In this document: piece after piece, positions 48,401 to 57,814 of the stretch
How the letters are laid out: the number at the start of each line of letters is the position of its first letter
How positions within the stretch are numbered: position 1 is the first letter of the stretch
Assembly (NCBI GenBank): GCA_039707465.1
Contig: CM077644.1
Location: 219,175,462-219,239,461 of the forward strand
DNA from: Rhabdophis nuchalis
Lineage: Eukaryota > Chordata > Lepidosauria > Squamata > Natricidae
Length of the DNA stretch: 64,000 nt
Reading direction: 5' to 3'
Position numbers and translations under genes: made by a program
Notes under the pieces: model-generated
What the model was told of the DNA's origin: nothing
The model's database searches: none
Seen by the model: the letters and a program-made list of their open reading frames with translations, nothing else

Positions 48401-50561
48401 ACTGGCGTACCACGCGAACCTGGTAAAATGCTCCCCTGGCCACGGCTGTCACATGATCTTCTAAAGACAGCCGCGTATCCAGGAGGACGCCCAAGTTGCG
48501 TGCCCGATCCACGGGGGCTAGATGTTCACCCCCTATGGCCAGTGATGGAATCAACTGGTTGAACCGGGGCGCCGGGAACCACAGCGACTCGGTCTTGGAC
48601 GGGTTGAGCTTGAGTCTGTTCCTTCCCATCCAGATCCGCACGGCTTCCAGACACCGGGACATCACTTCGACGGCATCGTTGGGGTGGTTTGGGGTAGATA
48701 TGTACAGCTGGGTGTCGTCAGCGTACAGATGGTATTCTACCCCAAAACCACGGATGATCTCACCTAGTGGCTTCATATATGTGTTGAACAGGAGCGGCGA
48801 GAGGACCGACTCCTGTGGCACCCCACAAGTGAGTGGCCTCGAGGTCGACCTCTGCCCTCCTGCCAACACAAATTGCGATCGACCGGAGAGGTAGGAGGAG
48901 AACCACCGTAAAACAGTGCCCCTCACCCCCAACCCCTCCAGTCGATGCAATGGGATACCATGGTCGATGGTATCAAAAGCCGCTGAGAGGTCTAATAGGA
49001 CCAGGATGGAGGAAGAACCCCCATCTCTGGCCCTCCAGAGATCATCGACCAACGCGACCAATGCCGTCTCCGTGCTGTGACCGGGCCGGAAGCCGGACTG
49101 GCACGGGTCCAGATAATCAACTTCCTCCAGGTGACGGGGAAACTGTTGTGCCACCACACTTTCTACAACCTTCGCTAGAAAGTGAAGGTTGGAGACCGGA
49201 CGATAATTTATCAATAATGCTGGGTCCAGGGAAGGCTTCTTGAGGAGAGGTCTCACCACCGCCTCTTTCAAGACGGTAGGCAAGAACCCCTCACTCAAGG
49301 AAGCATTCACTATTTCCTGGAGCCAGCCTCGTGAAACCTACCAGGATGCCAGTACAAGCCAGGAGGAACACGGGTCCAATAAACATGTGGTGGCTCTCAG
49401 TCGCCTACGTAACCTGTCCATATCTTCGGAAGTAACAGAGTCAAACTACTCCCATGGATGTATCTCAAGACCTGCCTCCGGCATTCCCTCTAGACCACTT
49501 TCAAAATTAGTATAACCTAATTTTTTAAAAAAATCAAAATGACAAATCCCATATATTATGCAGAACTCTCAGGCATGTACAGAATATAATGTAAATTCAG
49601 CAGAACGTCTGGTATGACCTGTATGTGAAAAATTGCATTCTCAAGTCATGTGTTTTAGTAATGCAGATGTAAGTGAGATAGAGACCAATCTGAAAGGCCA
49701 AGGAGGCACTGCGTTAATTTACTACTGAAGAAGCTTGACTTTCTGACAGAAAGAAAAGAACGATGAGGGCAGACTAAAGATCACAGGAAATGAATGTAGT
49801 TTTGATTAATAATCAAATTGCACCCCAGATAATTATAATGTCATGTTTGTCTTCTTTCTTTAAAGCATTTTAATTCAAAAGAGGAAATATATCCAGAAGG
49901 CAGTTTTACTGATGTCAGTGTTGTAGAAATTGAAGCCGTGGACAAGAAATCCCTTTCAGATCAAGATCTGAAGCCTTTTGACTTGCTTAGAAAAGAGAAG
50001 AATGCCTCAGAAGGTCACAGCAGTGGTATAGGAGGCTCATCCTGCATGTCTTCTCCTCGGCAAAGTGTTTCTGATAGTGATGAAGGGGAACCTGCTCAGA
50101 ACACTTCCAGCACCGTTCAGTACTCAACTGTAATACCCAGTGGCTACCGGGATCAAATTCCTTCAGTACAAGTCTTTGCCAGGTCTGAATCTACACAGCC
50201 TCTCTTAGATTTAGAAGAGAGGCCAGAGGATCAACAGATGCTTGGAAATGACAGTTCAATGCCCAGGCATCGCTACTTCAAGCAAAATGGTAGCTGGGAT
50301 GACACTGCCACAGATTTCGAAAATGTGGAACAGATTTCTCCAGTAAGTGAGGAAGATACTACCAGGCTTCCAGCATCACAAATGGATGGATCTGGTCCAG
50401 AAACAGATGAACAGAGAATGGACTTTGTAGGTGCATTTTCTCCTAAACTAATGGAACAGGCTGGGCAGCTTGAAAACAACATAGATATGGTAACCAATGA
50501 AGAGGTGCCCAAAAGCTATCTTCCACAGACTGTACAGCAAGGTGGTTATATGCCCCAGTGA
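30398..50561 (+). CDS. IL6ST: IL6ST (gp130), interleukin-6 cytokine family signal transducer, complete 15-exon coding region
   Basis: Shared signalling receptor of the IL-6 family (IL-6, IL-11, LIF, OSM, CNTF in known vertebrates), a single-pass plasma-membrane protein that activates JAK/STAT3 and SHP2/MAPK. Coding segments: 30398-30464, 32343-32654, 33460-33592, 33968-34128, 34513-34661, 35235-35388, 36152-36231, 37964-38183, 39942-40118, 41834-41935, 44229-44375, 46161-46301, 46689-46785, 46981-47062, 49866-50561. They sum to 2718 nt (905 residues; human is 918) with all phases consistent and all introns GT-AG. Domain order: signal peptide, Ig-like D1, cytokine-binding D2-D3, three FNIII repeats D4-D6, membrane segment near residues 620-642, Box 1 (IWPNVPDP) near 652-659. 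Tyrosine motifs seen: YSTV (about Y760, SHP2/SOCS3 site), YRDQ (768), YFKQ (811), YLPQ (892) and YMPQ (902), matching the STAT3 sites of mammals. The STQPLL internalisation signal is kept. Odd point: WSXWS reads WSEWN. Identification is by direct reading of many conserved blocks. Confidence 0.97.
30836..31031. mobile_element. hAT-type MITE, IL6ST intron 2
   Basis: 196 bp with inverted ends CAGTGCTTCTCAA ... TTGAGAAGCACTG and a perfect 8-bp duplication GTTTAAGC (30828-30835, 31032-31039). The interior is unusually rich in cgcccccc blocks. Confidence 0.9.
31451..31491. repeat. Perfect 18-bp hairpin
   Basis: CAAATAGCTATTATCAAG (31451-31468), a 5-nt loop, then its exact complement (31474-31491). 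It touches the left arm of the large inverted repeat that follows. Confidence 0.9.
31488..31892. repeat. Large GC-rich inverted repeat, IL6ST intron 2
   Basis: Two arms of about 200 nt meet at about 31700 (gactctg...cagagtc). The match is recognisable along the whole arm with small indels, for example TGCCTCCCAGCCTCA at 31518 against its complement at 31847-31861. Open frames on both strands here result from the symmetry and are not genes. Confidence 0.85.
31987..32110. repeat. Second inverted repeat with 20-nt arms
   Basis: 31987-32006 pairs with 32091-32110 at 18 of 20 positions (GGTTGCTGGGTGGCTGCTCT and its near complement). It lies directly after the large foldback. Confidence 0.75.
32140..32212. 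mobile_element. End of a CCCTGTTTCCC-family MITE
   Basis: Reads AATAAGACCCTGTCTTATTT followed by TCAGGGAAAAACTG, then TA. Same end as the 12504-12740 and 45187-45440 copies. The opposite end is not clear, so the 31.4-32.2 kb foldbacks may be part of a larger member. Confidence 0.55.
32343..32654 (+). CDS. IL6ST: IL6ST exon encoding Ig-like domain D1
   Basis: Residues about 23-126. Shows [20 protein letters not shown] and SSVTF, blocks conserved in gp130. The four cysteines expected for the two D1 disulfides are present (CGY, FCIF, DNC, LTC). Phase 1 in and out; donor GTAAGT at 32655. Confidence 0.95.
33460..33592 (+). CDS. IL6ST: IL6ST exon, first part of cytokine-binding domain D2
   Basis: Residues about 127-170, opening with [12 protein letters not shown] as in other gp130 proteins. 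Carries the first two of the four D2 cysteines. Polypyrimidine acceptor at 33450-33459, donor GTAAAT at 33593, phase 1 to phase 2. Confidence 0.93.
33968..34128 (+). CDS. IL6ST: IL6ST exon, second part of D2
   Basis: Residues about 171-224; contains the remaining two D2 cysteines (PDC and SCT) and the conserved run [10 protein letters not shown]...DHIEFDP. Donor GTAACT at 34129. Phase 2 in, phase 1 out. Confidence 0.94.
34513..34661 (+). CDS. IL6ST: IL6ST exon, first part of D3
   Basis: Residues about 225-274, beginning [13 protein letters not shown], equivalent to the mammalian D2-D3 linker. The IQY strand motif (KIQYKI) is visible. Donor GTAATC at 34662; phase 1 in, phase 0 out. Confidence 0.93.
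34706..35115. repeat. Decayed TIR repeat resembling the TACAGGTAGTCCTC family
   Basis: Begins TACAGATAGCCCTCAACTAA and holds 'cagtgacccatggtcacatgatc'. Too diverged to set the right end. Confidence 0.4.
35235..35388 (+). CDS. IL6ST: IL6ST exon, second part of D3 with variant WSXWS box
   Basis: Residues about 275-325, opening [16 protein letters not shown]. The WSXWS signature of class I cytokine receptors reads WSEWN at 35346-35360: the last serine is replaced by asparagine (AAT at 35358-35360). The rest of the motif and the surrounding strands look intact. Confidence 0.95.
36152..36231 (+). CDS. IL6ST: IL6ST exon, start of FNIII domain D4
   Basis: Residues about 326-352, beginning KPSKGPALW and ending LGLLWK. 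Short 80-nt exon, phase 1 to phase 0. The DNA after the donor (36232) carries a diverged MITE and no exon-like sequence. Confidence 0.9.
37964..38183 (+). CDS. IL6ST: IL6ST exon, main part of D4
   Basis: Residues about 353-425; shows [14 protein letters not shown], an N-x-T site in NTTKL, and [15 protein letters not shown], the usual FNIII G-strand region. The linker after LIPA is a few residues shorter than in mammals. Donor GTAAAG at 38184. Confidence 0.93.
38244..38450. repeat. Interspersed repeat, possibly RTE/BovB-related
   Basis: The block 'tctgacccatcgtgacccca' with 'tggacaacgttcctccagg' and 'actccatccagccac' is a widespread amniote repeat; the class here is a guess from memory of the family. 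Confidence 0.45.
38495..38720 (+). mobile_element. tRNA-derived SINE, second family
   Basis: A box TGGTCTAGTGGTTAAGG and B box GAGTTCAAGTCC sit 35-40 nt apart, followed by a conserved body (GGGTGACCTTGGGTTAGGC, CTCACAGAGTAGTTG). Reverse copy at 57815-58012. Not a tRNA gene: there is no acceptor pairing. Confidence 0.8.
38972..39080. mobile_element. Short hAT-type MITE
   Basis: 109 bp, ends CACGGGTGTCAAACT and AGTTTGACACCCCTG, perfect 8-bp duplication GTCTAGGA (38964-38971, 39081-39088). Confidence 0.9.
39100..39530 (+). mobile_element. Old CR1 LINE 3' end
   Basis: Decayed C-terminal ORF2 sequence followed by ATAAGCCATCCAAGTTGCTC and an AAATAAAAT tail. Poly-C at 39362-39374 interrupts it. 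Confidence 0.6.
39942..40118 (+). CDS. IL6ST: IL6ST exon, first part of FNIII domain D5
   Basis: Residues about 426-484: [16 protein letters not shown], then SKYIIEWQ and a WQQELG block, all recognisable gp130 D5 features. Phase 1 in and out; donor GTAACC at 40119. Confidence 0.94.
40545..40620 (+). mobile_element. CR1 LINE tail fragment
   Basis: The block 'gctgctcagagtcacctt' followed by an AAATAAATAA tail is typical of a CR1 3' end. Heavily truncated. Confidence 0.55.
41338..41480. repeat. TACAGGTAGTCCTC-family fragment
   Basis: Carries 'gttaacgactgcggattcac' and ends 'cataactcaaggactacttg', one terminal motif of the family. Confidence 0.55.
41834..41935 (+). CDS. IL6ST: IL6ST exon, second part of D5
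   Basis: Residues about 485-518: [12 protein letters not shown] followed by [13 protein letters not shown] acceptor at 41831-41833, GTAAGT donor at 41936. Phase 1 in and out. Confidence 0.92.
42288..43995. mobile_element. 1.7-kb hAT-bounded non-autonomous element, IL6ST intron 11
   Basis: Ends CAGTGGTGGGCAAAC and GTTTGCCGACCACTG are near-perfect inverted repeats, with a perfect 8-bp duplication GTATAGTG (42280-42287, 43996-44003). Inside: a fragment of another repeat (42428-42508), a pyrimidine microsatellite (42507-42802) and a CpG-rich block (42940-43990). No transposase frame was found. Confidence 0.85.
42507..42802. repeat. Pyrimidine-rich microsatellite (TC/TCTG)n
   Basis: About 295 nt of TCTC, TCTG and TTTC units with CCTCCC blocks, followed by a purine-rich mirror (42815-42900). 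Serine/leucine-rich frames here are artefacts. Confidence 0.9.
44229..44375 (+). CDS. IL6ST: IL6ST exon, first part of FNIII domain D6
   Basis: Residues about 519-567: [18 protein letters not shown] and [14 protein letters not shown] are nearly the mammalian sequence. Its upstream intron is filled by a 1.7-kb hAT-bounded insertion. Confidence 0.95.
44670..45655 (+). mobile_element. Old CR1 LINE 3' end carrying a nested MITE
   Basis: Starts with the block 'gattgctgcaatgcactcta' (the C-terminal RT-adjacent region of CR1) and ends with 'gaaccacccatagttacaca' and an AATAAATA tail. The MITE at 45187-45440 is inserted within it. Confidence 0.7.
45187..45440. mobile_element. MITE with CCATATTTCCC/GGAAACATGG ends, flanked by TA
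   Basis: Ends CCATATTTCCCTGAAAATAA and the inverted GTTTTTAGGAAACATGG, with TA on each side, as for Tc1/mariner-type target sites. Most complete of three related copies. Confidence 0.7.
46161..46301 (+). CDS. IL6ST: IL6ST exon, second part of D6
   Basis: Residues about 568-614: [18 protein letters not shown] and [17 protein letters not shown]. Closes the last extracellular FNIII module directly before the membrane exon. Phase 1 in and out, donor GTAAGG at 46302. Confidence 0.93.
46689..46785 (+). CDS. IL6ST: IL6ST transmembrane exon
   Basis: Residues about 615-646. [13 protein letters not shown] leads into a hydrophobic helix ([15 protein letters not shown]) stopped by SKRD. Phase 1 in, phase 2 out; donor GTAAGT at 46786. 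Confidence 0.96.
46981..47062 (+). CDS. IL6ST: IL6ST Box 1 exon (JAK binding)
   Basis: Residues about 647-674: [14 protein letters not shown] is the proline-rich Box 1 that binds JAK kinases, followed by [11 protein letters not shown]. Phase 2 in, phase 0 out; donor GTAAAA at 47063. Confidence 0.96.
47434..47498 (-). mobile_element. L2-like LINE 3' tail, about 60 bp
   Basis: TCTTTATTGTCATTGTACTT on the + strand equals the 3' end of the LINE at 1987-2870. Direct 21-bp repeats at 47407-47427 and 47640-47660 flank this tail plus the MITE next to it. Confidence 0.65.
47507..47633. mobile_element. Hairpin hAT-type MITE
   Basis: 127-bp near-perfect palindrome, ends CAGGGGTCTGC and GCAGACCCCTG, perfect 8-bp duplication GTATAACC (47499-47506, 47634-47641). 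Same family as 20244-20396 and 63852-63986. Confidence 0.92.
47650..49505 (-). mobile_element. CR1-type LINE with RT domain, IL6ST intron 14
   Basis: Antisense to the gene. Frame 49310-48336 holds the [56 protein letters not shown], catalytic [17 protein letters not shown]. One frameshift near 48330 separates the C-terminal frame (48325-47888; [17 protein letters not shown]). 5' truncated before the endonuclease. Same family as 22714-25100 but better preserved. Confidence 0.88.
49866..50561 (+). CDS. IL6ST: IL6ST last coding exon: cytoplasmic tail and stop
   Basis: Residues 675-905. Box 2-like [10 protein letters not shown], the serine-rich [14 protein letters not shown] segment, then [25 protein letters not shown] and a terminal YMPQ before TGA at 50559-50561. 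All five signalling tyrosines known in mammals have counterparts; the stretch between YFKQ and YLPQ is the least conserved and slightly shorter. Confidence 0.97.
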   Translation, partial: HFNSKEEIYPEGSFTDVSVVEIEAVDKKSLSDQDLKPFDLLRKEKNASEGHSSGIGGSSCMSSPRQSVSDSDEGEPAQNTSSTVQYSTVIPSGYRDQIPSVQVFARSESTQPLLDLEERPEDQQMLGNDSSMPRHRYFKQNGSWDDTATDFENVEQISPVSEEDTTRLPASQMDGSGPETDEQRMDFVGAFSPKLMEQAGQLENNIDMVTNEEVPKSYLPQTVQQGGYMPQ

Positions 50562-52887
50562 ACAAAAAAATACTGTTTTGCCATTGCTCTGATAAGTTAA
50601 ATAGTTTTTTAAAATCATGCTTCAGTGAAAATCAGCCTCATCTATTGAAGCTAATTTGGACAACGTGGGATTTGGGAAATTTGAATAGACTTTTAAAGGA
50701 AAAGTTCTAGACTTCTGATGAATTTTTCCTTCAAGCACTACATATATTCAACTTGATTGATACGTTTATTACATTTCAGTTTTGTCCTGGGCATTCCACT
50801 TTATTTCTAATGTAGAATATAAAGCTACATTCATTTTCATGAAGACATACAGGCCAGGAGTTGATAATTGCAAAAACTTCCCTGCAGTTAAGAACCATAA
50901 GAGGTTAAACTGTACATTATGAATGCTCCATTTGTGATTGTCCAGCACCCGTTTCAAAAATAGAGTTATCCAGAAGCAAATAGTTTACTGCCTAGCTGGC
51001 CAAACATAATTGCTTCAGGCAGAATATAAATATTACATGGGTCTAGGATTGCCCCATAATTAACTAACTAAAACTGTTTCGTTTGCTTGGGCTCTTTCTC
51101 TGACTGTAGCATGTTACTTATGTCAGCTAAGGACTGTATTAATTGAGTGAATGATCAGCTAATTGAATCATGATTATGTCAAAAAGTTGACTGCTAATAT
51201 TTCATGTTGACTTTTGACTGACAGTATTTCAAGCCTTTTGTATCTTGCACTTTGAGCCATATCTGCGGAAATGTAAATAGTACATTTGGAACTCAATCCT
51301 ATAAAGTTAATTGTGTGTATGCTTATTTTTATTACCATATAATCATAATTAGGGGCAGTTGTTATTAAAGAAGAATATATACCATTCTTTTGTTAACTGC
51401 TAAATGCCAGGTTCCATCGTGTGCATAATTATGAAGTCTGGAAACCATGCAGCTGAGTTATTGAAGACACGATGCTGACTTGTGTCTTTGTTTTTCAGTT
51501 CGGTTCTGTCGTACCTATGAAGAAATTTATTAAGTTCTTTTGGTTCATACTAGTTTATTAAAAATAATTTCCACAATGCATTAATAGCCTGAATGTCTTT
51601 TGATGCAATCCAGGAACACTAATGTATAAAAATTAAAGCTTATTTGATTGGTTATTTTTAATAATTTAAGTATGCGTATATATTGAAACGTTATAAATCA
51701 TCACCATGATAATTTTTATGTTGCTATTTTTCTTCAGGAGCGTATTAACAGTGCTAGCTGACAGTAGACAAGCTGCTAAGTTATACAACACAAGCTCAAA
51801 ATATAACCACAAATATATTTAATCATTTTCAAAGTTTCAAGTGTGAAATTGGCTGTGAACATTGATGTACTCTTGCAATAGCCTTAAGTGGCCTGGTCTT
51901 ACCCTGCTTTTTCTGCACCTGTCATTATAATATTTTCATGCTTGGAAATGAAGTCAACACACCTAATTAATCACAAATTTATTATGATTTGGCTGTTCAC
52001 AGTTTCTTTCTCAGGAATTCAAATCATTTTTTGAAAGTTAACAGTTTAATGCCCATTCATTGAAATTATCCTACACGGAATCCTAGAAAATGAGCAGAAA
52101 TTGTGAATTTATGTTTACAATTCATTCCGTTTTCATCATCTACAATTTTTGCCAAGTTGTTTTTCAAATCTTGGAGGAAGAATTTCAGAGCATAATGGAG
52201 AAATTTGACTCCCTATCTTATGGGGTACTCATTCCGTTAAATATCATTTCTGTAGGTGAAAACTCCTTTCAATGTTTTTTTAATAGCAGTTCTCAGCTGC
52301 TTATCTGAACTTTATATTTTTGAAAATTTTCAGTCTACCATGTAAGCAAACCATTTTGAACAAGTTCCCTTTTAAATACAGCTGCTAAAAGTCACCAATT
52401 AATTTTATAATTTCTATATTCTAATTGTGGAATGCACCAAGAGTGTTCATTAACTATACAAAAGCACCATTATCTAAATTGGAGAATGCTATATGACATG
52501 GTGTTAGTCGAAAAACAAATTACATCACAACAATATAACTTCAAATATATAAGAATGGTGCTCAGAATGGGTAGAACAGTATGACAATGTCTCAAAAATC
52601 CTTGCTAGCGAAGGGATGGAAAAGGGGCTGGCTTTATTGTTTGTTTAATTAAAGTACTACCTTTCAAGCTGGCTTAATTTTTTTTTATGGCCTTCAAACC
52701 AAGTTTCGCCTATGAGGCTTTCAATCTGACCAAGACTCAGCGTATTGGGCTTTGTTTCCAAAAGATGGATTCCCCCATAGAAAGATTTGATCATGGAAGC
52801 CGAGACAGTCAGCAGCCTCAGTTCCTTCAAGATTGATGTTTTTCCTGATCGTCAAGGAGGAAAACATCAGCCATAACAGTATTTTTT

Positions 52888-52985
52888 TTCAAACTTGGCA
52901 GCTTTCCGATGAATGGAATACTGGCTGGGGAATTCTGTGGTTGAAGCCCCCCCATCTTAAAGGTGCCAAGCTGAAAAAACATTGA
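52888..52985. mobile_element. Old hairpin MITE in IL6ST 3'UTR region
   Basis: CAAACTTGGCAGCTTT on the left and AAAGGTGCCAAGCTG on the right, with 'ctggctggggaattctg' inside; diverged member of the 47507 family. Confidence 0.6.
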
Positions 52986-53910
52986 TAAGACTGTCACGGG
53001 ACATATTTCAGCATAAATATATTTTTACAAATTCAATTTATTTTAAGCCTCAATTTCTTCATTACTTTGAAGCAAATTAATCTACCTATCGTGCCAATTT
53101 TTTTTTTAAATTAAGCATTGACCCTGGTGTTGGAATTGGGATACAATTCTTTTTGTTGCATATGATATGTAGCCCTTGGTTTTACCATTATTGTCAACAT
53201 CCACTCGTCGACTTGGTATTCAGTTCTGCTAATAAAATTCATCAGATAAATTGAATGTTGGATTGTAAAACTCTTAGTTGCCTGTGACTGAATAAATTAG
53301 GTACAGAATAACATTTTTAACTAATTCTGTACCTTGTTTTCTTTAAATACAATAAAGAAGCAAATATTCCAGGTTTATTTTATTAGATCTGAAAGTAATT
53401 GATATGATTAGGAAAGTATTTGTTTAGACTTGGGATTTATAATCACAGCTTCCTTGCATGTCAATAGGAACACTACTCGAAATGCCTGAAGCTTGATTAG
53501 TAGGAAAGGAAGAAAATTCAAGAAAGGTTACAGAACTTAAGGGTCTTCTGCTTTTTTGTTCTGACCTTTTCCTCAGCTGAAACCAACAATTTAACTTAAA
53601 TGTTCATTTATATCAAAGCAGTTATTAATAGATGTAGAGGCTGTGTGAATAAATGAACTTACAGGAATATCCATTAAGAATTGAAAAAAATCTTATCAGG
53701 TAGGACTATTCACAGGATGTGGTCAAAAAAGACAAGATGTTGACCACAGCAATGCAATGCCTATTTTTTTACATGTATTGTGGTCATTTTGATTTTTTTG
53801 ACCACACCTTATGGACAATCTGATGACGATGACTATTGATCTATTTGTGGCTTCCTATATAATTGATGACTATAGCTAATTAAAAATAGACTAATTTGTG
53901 ATATGAAGTA

Positions 53911-54127
53911 GCAATAGCACTTAGACTTCTATACCGCTTCACATTGCTTTACAGCCCTCTAAGCGGTTTAGAGTCACTATATTGTCCCCAACAATCTGGG
54001 TCCTCATTTACTGACCTTGGAAGGATGGAAGACTGAGTCAACCTTGACTCTGGTGAGAAGGGAATTCCTGGAGAGAGCAATGAGTTAGCCTGCAGTACTG
54101 CATTCTAACACTATACCATCACGCAGT
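53911..54127 (-). mobile_element. Sauria-type SINE in IL6ST 3'UTR region
   Basis: Starts GTAGCAATAGCACTTAGACT, contains CTCTAAGCGGTTTAGAGTC and GACTGAGTCAACCTTGA; reverse complement of 29042-29322. Confidence 0.82.
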
Positions 54128-54383
54128 GAAGCATTGTGATATCATCCCAATATCACTATGCCTGATTAAAAATGGTGTCCCAGCACTAGTATTAAATCAT
54201 AAAATGGCAGCTTGATAATTTTCTATCTTTTTTGTCCAATTACCAATTGTAAAAACAATTTAAAACAATTTGATAATTGTAAATTACAATTGAGCATGTA
54301 TGTTGCTAAAATTGGGAACTGTTAAGGTGAAAGGGATCAGGAAATGCTGATTTTCCATTGTATGGCAAAGTAGCATTTAAAAC

Positions 54384-54505
54384 ATTGCTTCTCTAATTTG
54401 GCAACTTTAAGCTGTGTAGGCTTCAAGAGCCATGTTGGCTGGTGAATTCTGGTAGCTGAAATCCACACAGCTTAAAGTTGCCAAGGTTGAGAAGCGCTGA
54501 TTTAA
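54384..54505. mobile_element. Old hairpin MITE in IL6ST 3'UTR region
   Basis: TTGGCAACTTTAAGCTGTGT on the left pairs with ACACAGCTTAAAGTTGCCAA on the right (54398-54417 and 54463-54482). Confidence 0.75.
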
Positions 54506-56547
54506 GACTATAGGCTTTTGCAAACTAATTCAGTAGATACCTATCGTGGTCAATATATCTTCCTCAGACCTGCTTCCTATACTATTGTTTCTATCCACTA
54601 GATACATATCCAACCAACTGGTATTGTAAACTGAAAGATTAATCTTTATGATTTACTTCTTGGTCCTTCCATGTAACAGATTCCTTCTTTGTGGACCATT
54701 GAACTGTAAAAGAAGATGCCTTTATACCCAGCTCTTAACTGAAAAGCATAAAACCAAAAAGAAAAGATTTTTCTTTAAAATAGCTTTCTTTTTTTTTAAC
54801 AAAAGAAGCCAAAGGCAGAAGGGAAATCTGTTTCCTTCAAGAAATAAGGGTTAGTGCTAGGGCAGTACTCAGGACATATTTCATAGACACTTATAAATAA
54901 TAGCACTTACATTTATCAAATATTGTTGAAGAGCATTCAGTCCTAGATTTAGACTAAGGAAATAGGAAATTACGCATTTTGAACAGTATTGTATTTGATT
55001 TACAGTTTAATCTATTAATAGTGCAATTTACTGAAAGTAGTCATAATGTTTTCACAGAATGTGTTATCTTTAGCTGAACATTTATAGCAGCCCAAATCTT
55101 CTTTGCAGTCCTTTTGCAAGAAGTAAAAGAGCCTGCAGTACATTTATTTGGCACATATTGTTTCCGTGCTGCTACTACCTGGTTACCCGGAAAAGTTAAC
55201 ATTGCCATCGCCAGACATCGTAGCTTCACTTTTTTAACAATTTCAGTGGACATATAATGCTGATTGAATTTCTGTCCCTGAATTGGAGAGAAGAGTTTTA
55301 AGTGACCTAAGCTTGTAACTATTGTATAAGTTGTCTTCTGATGGCTAAGAAACGTAAGGGTTAAATTAAAATGAAAGCAAAATAAATCTCAAAAGTATGA
55401 ATAAGGCAATCAGGCTGCTGCTGTTGCAATGAAGATGTACACATTCATTATTTGATCTGAAATCTGGAGAGTCTGGTAGTCCGAGACAATTCAGTTTGTA
55501 TACCAGAAAGTTGACCTTTGACCTTTCCAGAAAGCTGTCCTAATACCCCTTCCTCATAATGTGAATGCATGTTTGTTACTGAATAAATGTGAAAACACTT
55601 ATTGGCATTTAAATTTGTAGCTTTCAGTCTTTTCCCTGAATTGCCATTTGCGTATTTCTTTGAAATCCATCTATAAACAATTACAAAATTGTTAGAAGAA
55701 AGAGCTATTATGTTGTTTGTATTGTTGGCTTTTTTATTATGTTTTTATTGCCTTTAAAATAATAAAAGAAATTAATGTCATTTAATGTCATGTATTTTTC
55801 CATTGTTGCTTTATTTTGAGATGTTTTGTTATATTAATATAAGAATTACTGTTACTAATATAGTAATTATACATTGCAAATTAGTGGGAGGGATTAAGGC
55901 TGCATAACTGTATCAAGATACATTGAAAAAGTTTCTAAACAATATATAAAACCTCTATCTATAATTTCCAAAAGCATACACTGAATGATACCAAATGACA
56001 AATTTTATTTAAATTATTTTGATACTATTTCCCATTAAAGAAGGAACAGCTTTACAGTTTAAACAGTTGGTTAAAACATACTAAAATGTTTTACAAAATA
56101 AAACAACATCAAAGAAAAAACTGCAATTATTTTTTTAAAATCAACATTTAACACATTACCAAAGGGCGTGGGAAAATGAAGATCAGGCATAGTCCTACCA
56201 TAACTAGCAAGGAAGGCATTCCATAATCAAGAAATTACCAAGGAAAATGATAAATGTAAAGTATTTTTAATTTTTTGTTTTGTTTCATTTTTGTTTTGCT
56301 TCAAAGCATGAAAAGGAAACCCAAAAAGAAAAAAATTAACAAAGGAAAACAATATACATGTATAAGTAATATACTTAAGAAAAAATATGATTTTAAACAA
56401 TCAATTAAAAAGTGGAAACTGCAACATTTCATCAATGCAAAATTTTAAACTAGTATGGCAGTCTTCCACTGAACTATATTCCACGTTTAACCGTAGCCCA
56501 AGCTTAATAAATCCAGACCTCGTCATAAATATTTTTCAAATCCTTAG

Positions 56548-56590
56548 CTATAGCACTTAGACTTATATACCACTTCACATATCACTTTGT
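56548..56590 (-). mobile_element. Short Sauria SINE 3' end fragment
   Basis: TAGCTATAGCACTTAGACTT followed by ATATACCACTTCACA, the 3' end of the family in reverse. Confidence 0.6.
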
Positions 56591-57119
56591 GTGTGTCAAA
56601 TCCATCTTGTTTACACAAAAAACACAAGGGTTCTATCCAGTTCCTCAATGCCAGCCAAAGGAGGGGGAAAAAAGATGAAATACATTTGGTCAAAATCAGC
56701 ATTTCAGTGCTCAACAAAAACTGACACAGATATGTAATCTAAAATACATGAATTGTTCCTTGGGTGATAGTGAAGATATTTTTACTTGCCACACTGAACA
56801 TTTCTGCAATGCAATCAGCATCTGTGAGATGGGAGAATTCAGATCCTTTCTCCTCTTTATCAGGAAAAAAGTCATATTTAGCTCACGGTCACAATTTTAT
56901 AGATTTCAACGCTATTAACAGATCTTCATTTTAGATGTGTCCAGCAGTGCAGTAAATAATATGCAAAATAAGGAAGTGTTTTGTCAAATGAAAAACAGAA
57001 CAAGCAAGATATGACAGTGGCTTCTTAGCTACTTCAGAGCTTCTAAACACCCTTATCACTTCATTGCAACCATTTGACATTTTCTTCTTCTAACCTTTCT
57101 CTTTCAAGAAACTCTAGTT

Positions 57120-57354
57120 CTGTGAGGGCGAACCTATGACATGTGTGCAAGAGGTGGCACGCAGAGCTCTCTCTGTGGGCACATGCGCCGTCGCCAGCTG
57201 CTCTTCTGAGTTCCATCGTGCACATGCGCAAAGAGAGCAGCTGGCCACTGTGCTCATGTGCATCAGCCAGCTGCTCTCTTCTGGGTTCCAGTGCTCCAGC
57301 ACGCATGCTAGCTCCAGTTTCGGCACTTGGTGCTGAAAAGGTTAACCATCACTG
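57120..57354. mobile_element. hAT-type MITE between IL6ST and IL31RA
   Basis: Ends CTGTGAGGGCGAACCTATGA and GGTTAACCATCACTG; 8-bp duplication CTCTAGTT/CTCTGGTT with one mismatch. Same TIR as 17323-17736. Confidence 0.82.
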
Positions 57355-57814
57355 CTCTGGTTCATCTCAACATTGGGCAAATGATGAAATAGTTTAACAT
57401 TCAGAGATGACTTTTAAGAATCACCTATTCAGGCAAAAGCAGAATGGCATTACTAGAAACAACTTTCACCCAAGATATCTTGAACTCTGACAGTATATAA
57501 AATATGAACTCTTTAAAGTGACCTTTTTAGTTTCACTTTTTTAAAAAATAGGTTAAAAATATTTCAACCATTGAATACAAATACAAATTATACATTTATT
57601 TCTATTTCTACATCACCTTTACACCAATCTGTACAACAGATTCAATAGTTTTGATTGACAATTATGTGACTTCATTTTCCCCTCCATATGTCACATATTT
57701 GAGATCTTTGATTACTAGATTAGAGTAATGAAACAAAAATTTTAAGAAGGCATAGCTTTGACTGTATTTGCAGCAAAAGCCTATCCAACAAATATATATT
57801 ATTTTTTATCAGAT

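Larger units (their letters stand above)
50562..55790 (+). other. IL6ST: Probable IL6ST 3'UTR with two candidate poly(A) sites
   Basis: AT-rich noncoding DNA after the stop, with many ATTTA motifs. AATAAA occurs at 53351-53356 and again at 55761-55766, the latter followed by a T/GT-rich stretch. A 3'UTR of several kb is usual for this gene. A Sauria-type SINE and two old MITE hairpins lie inside. The true end is inferred, not seen. Confidence 0.55.
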
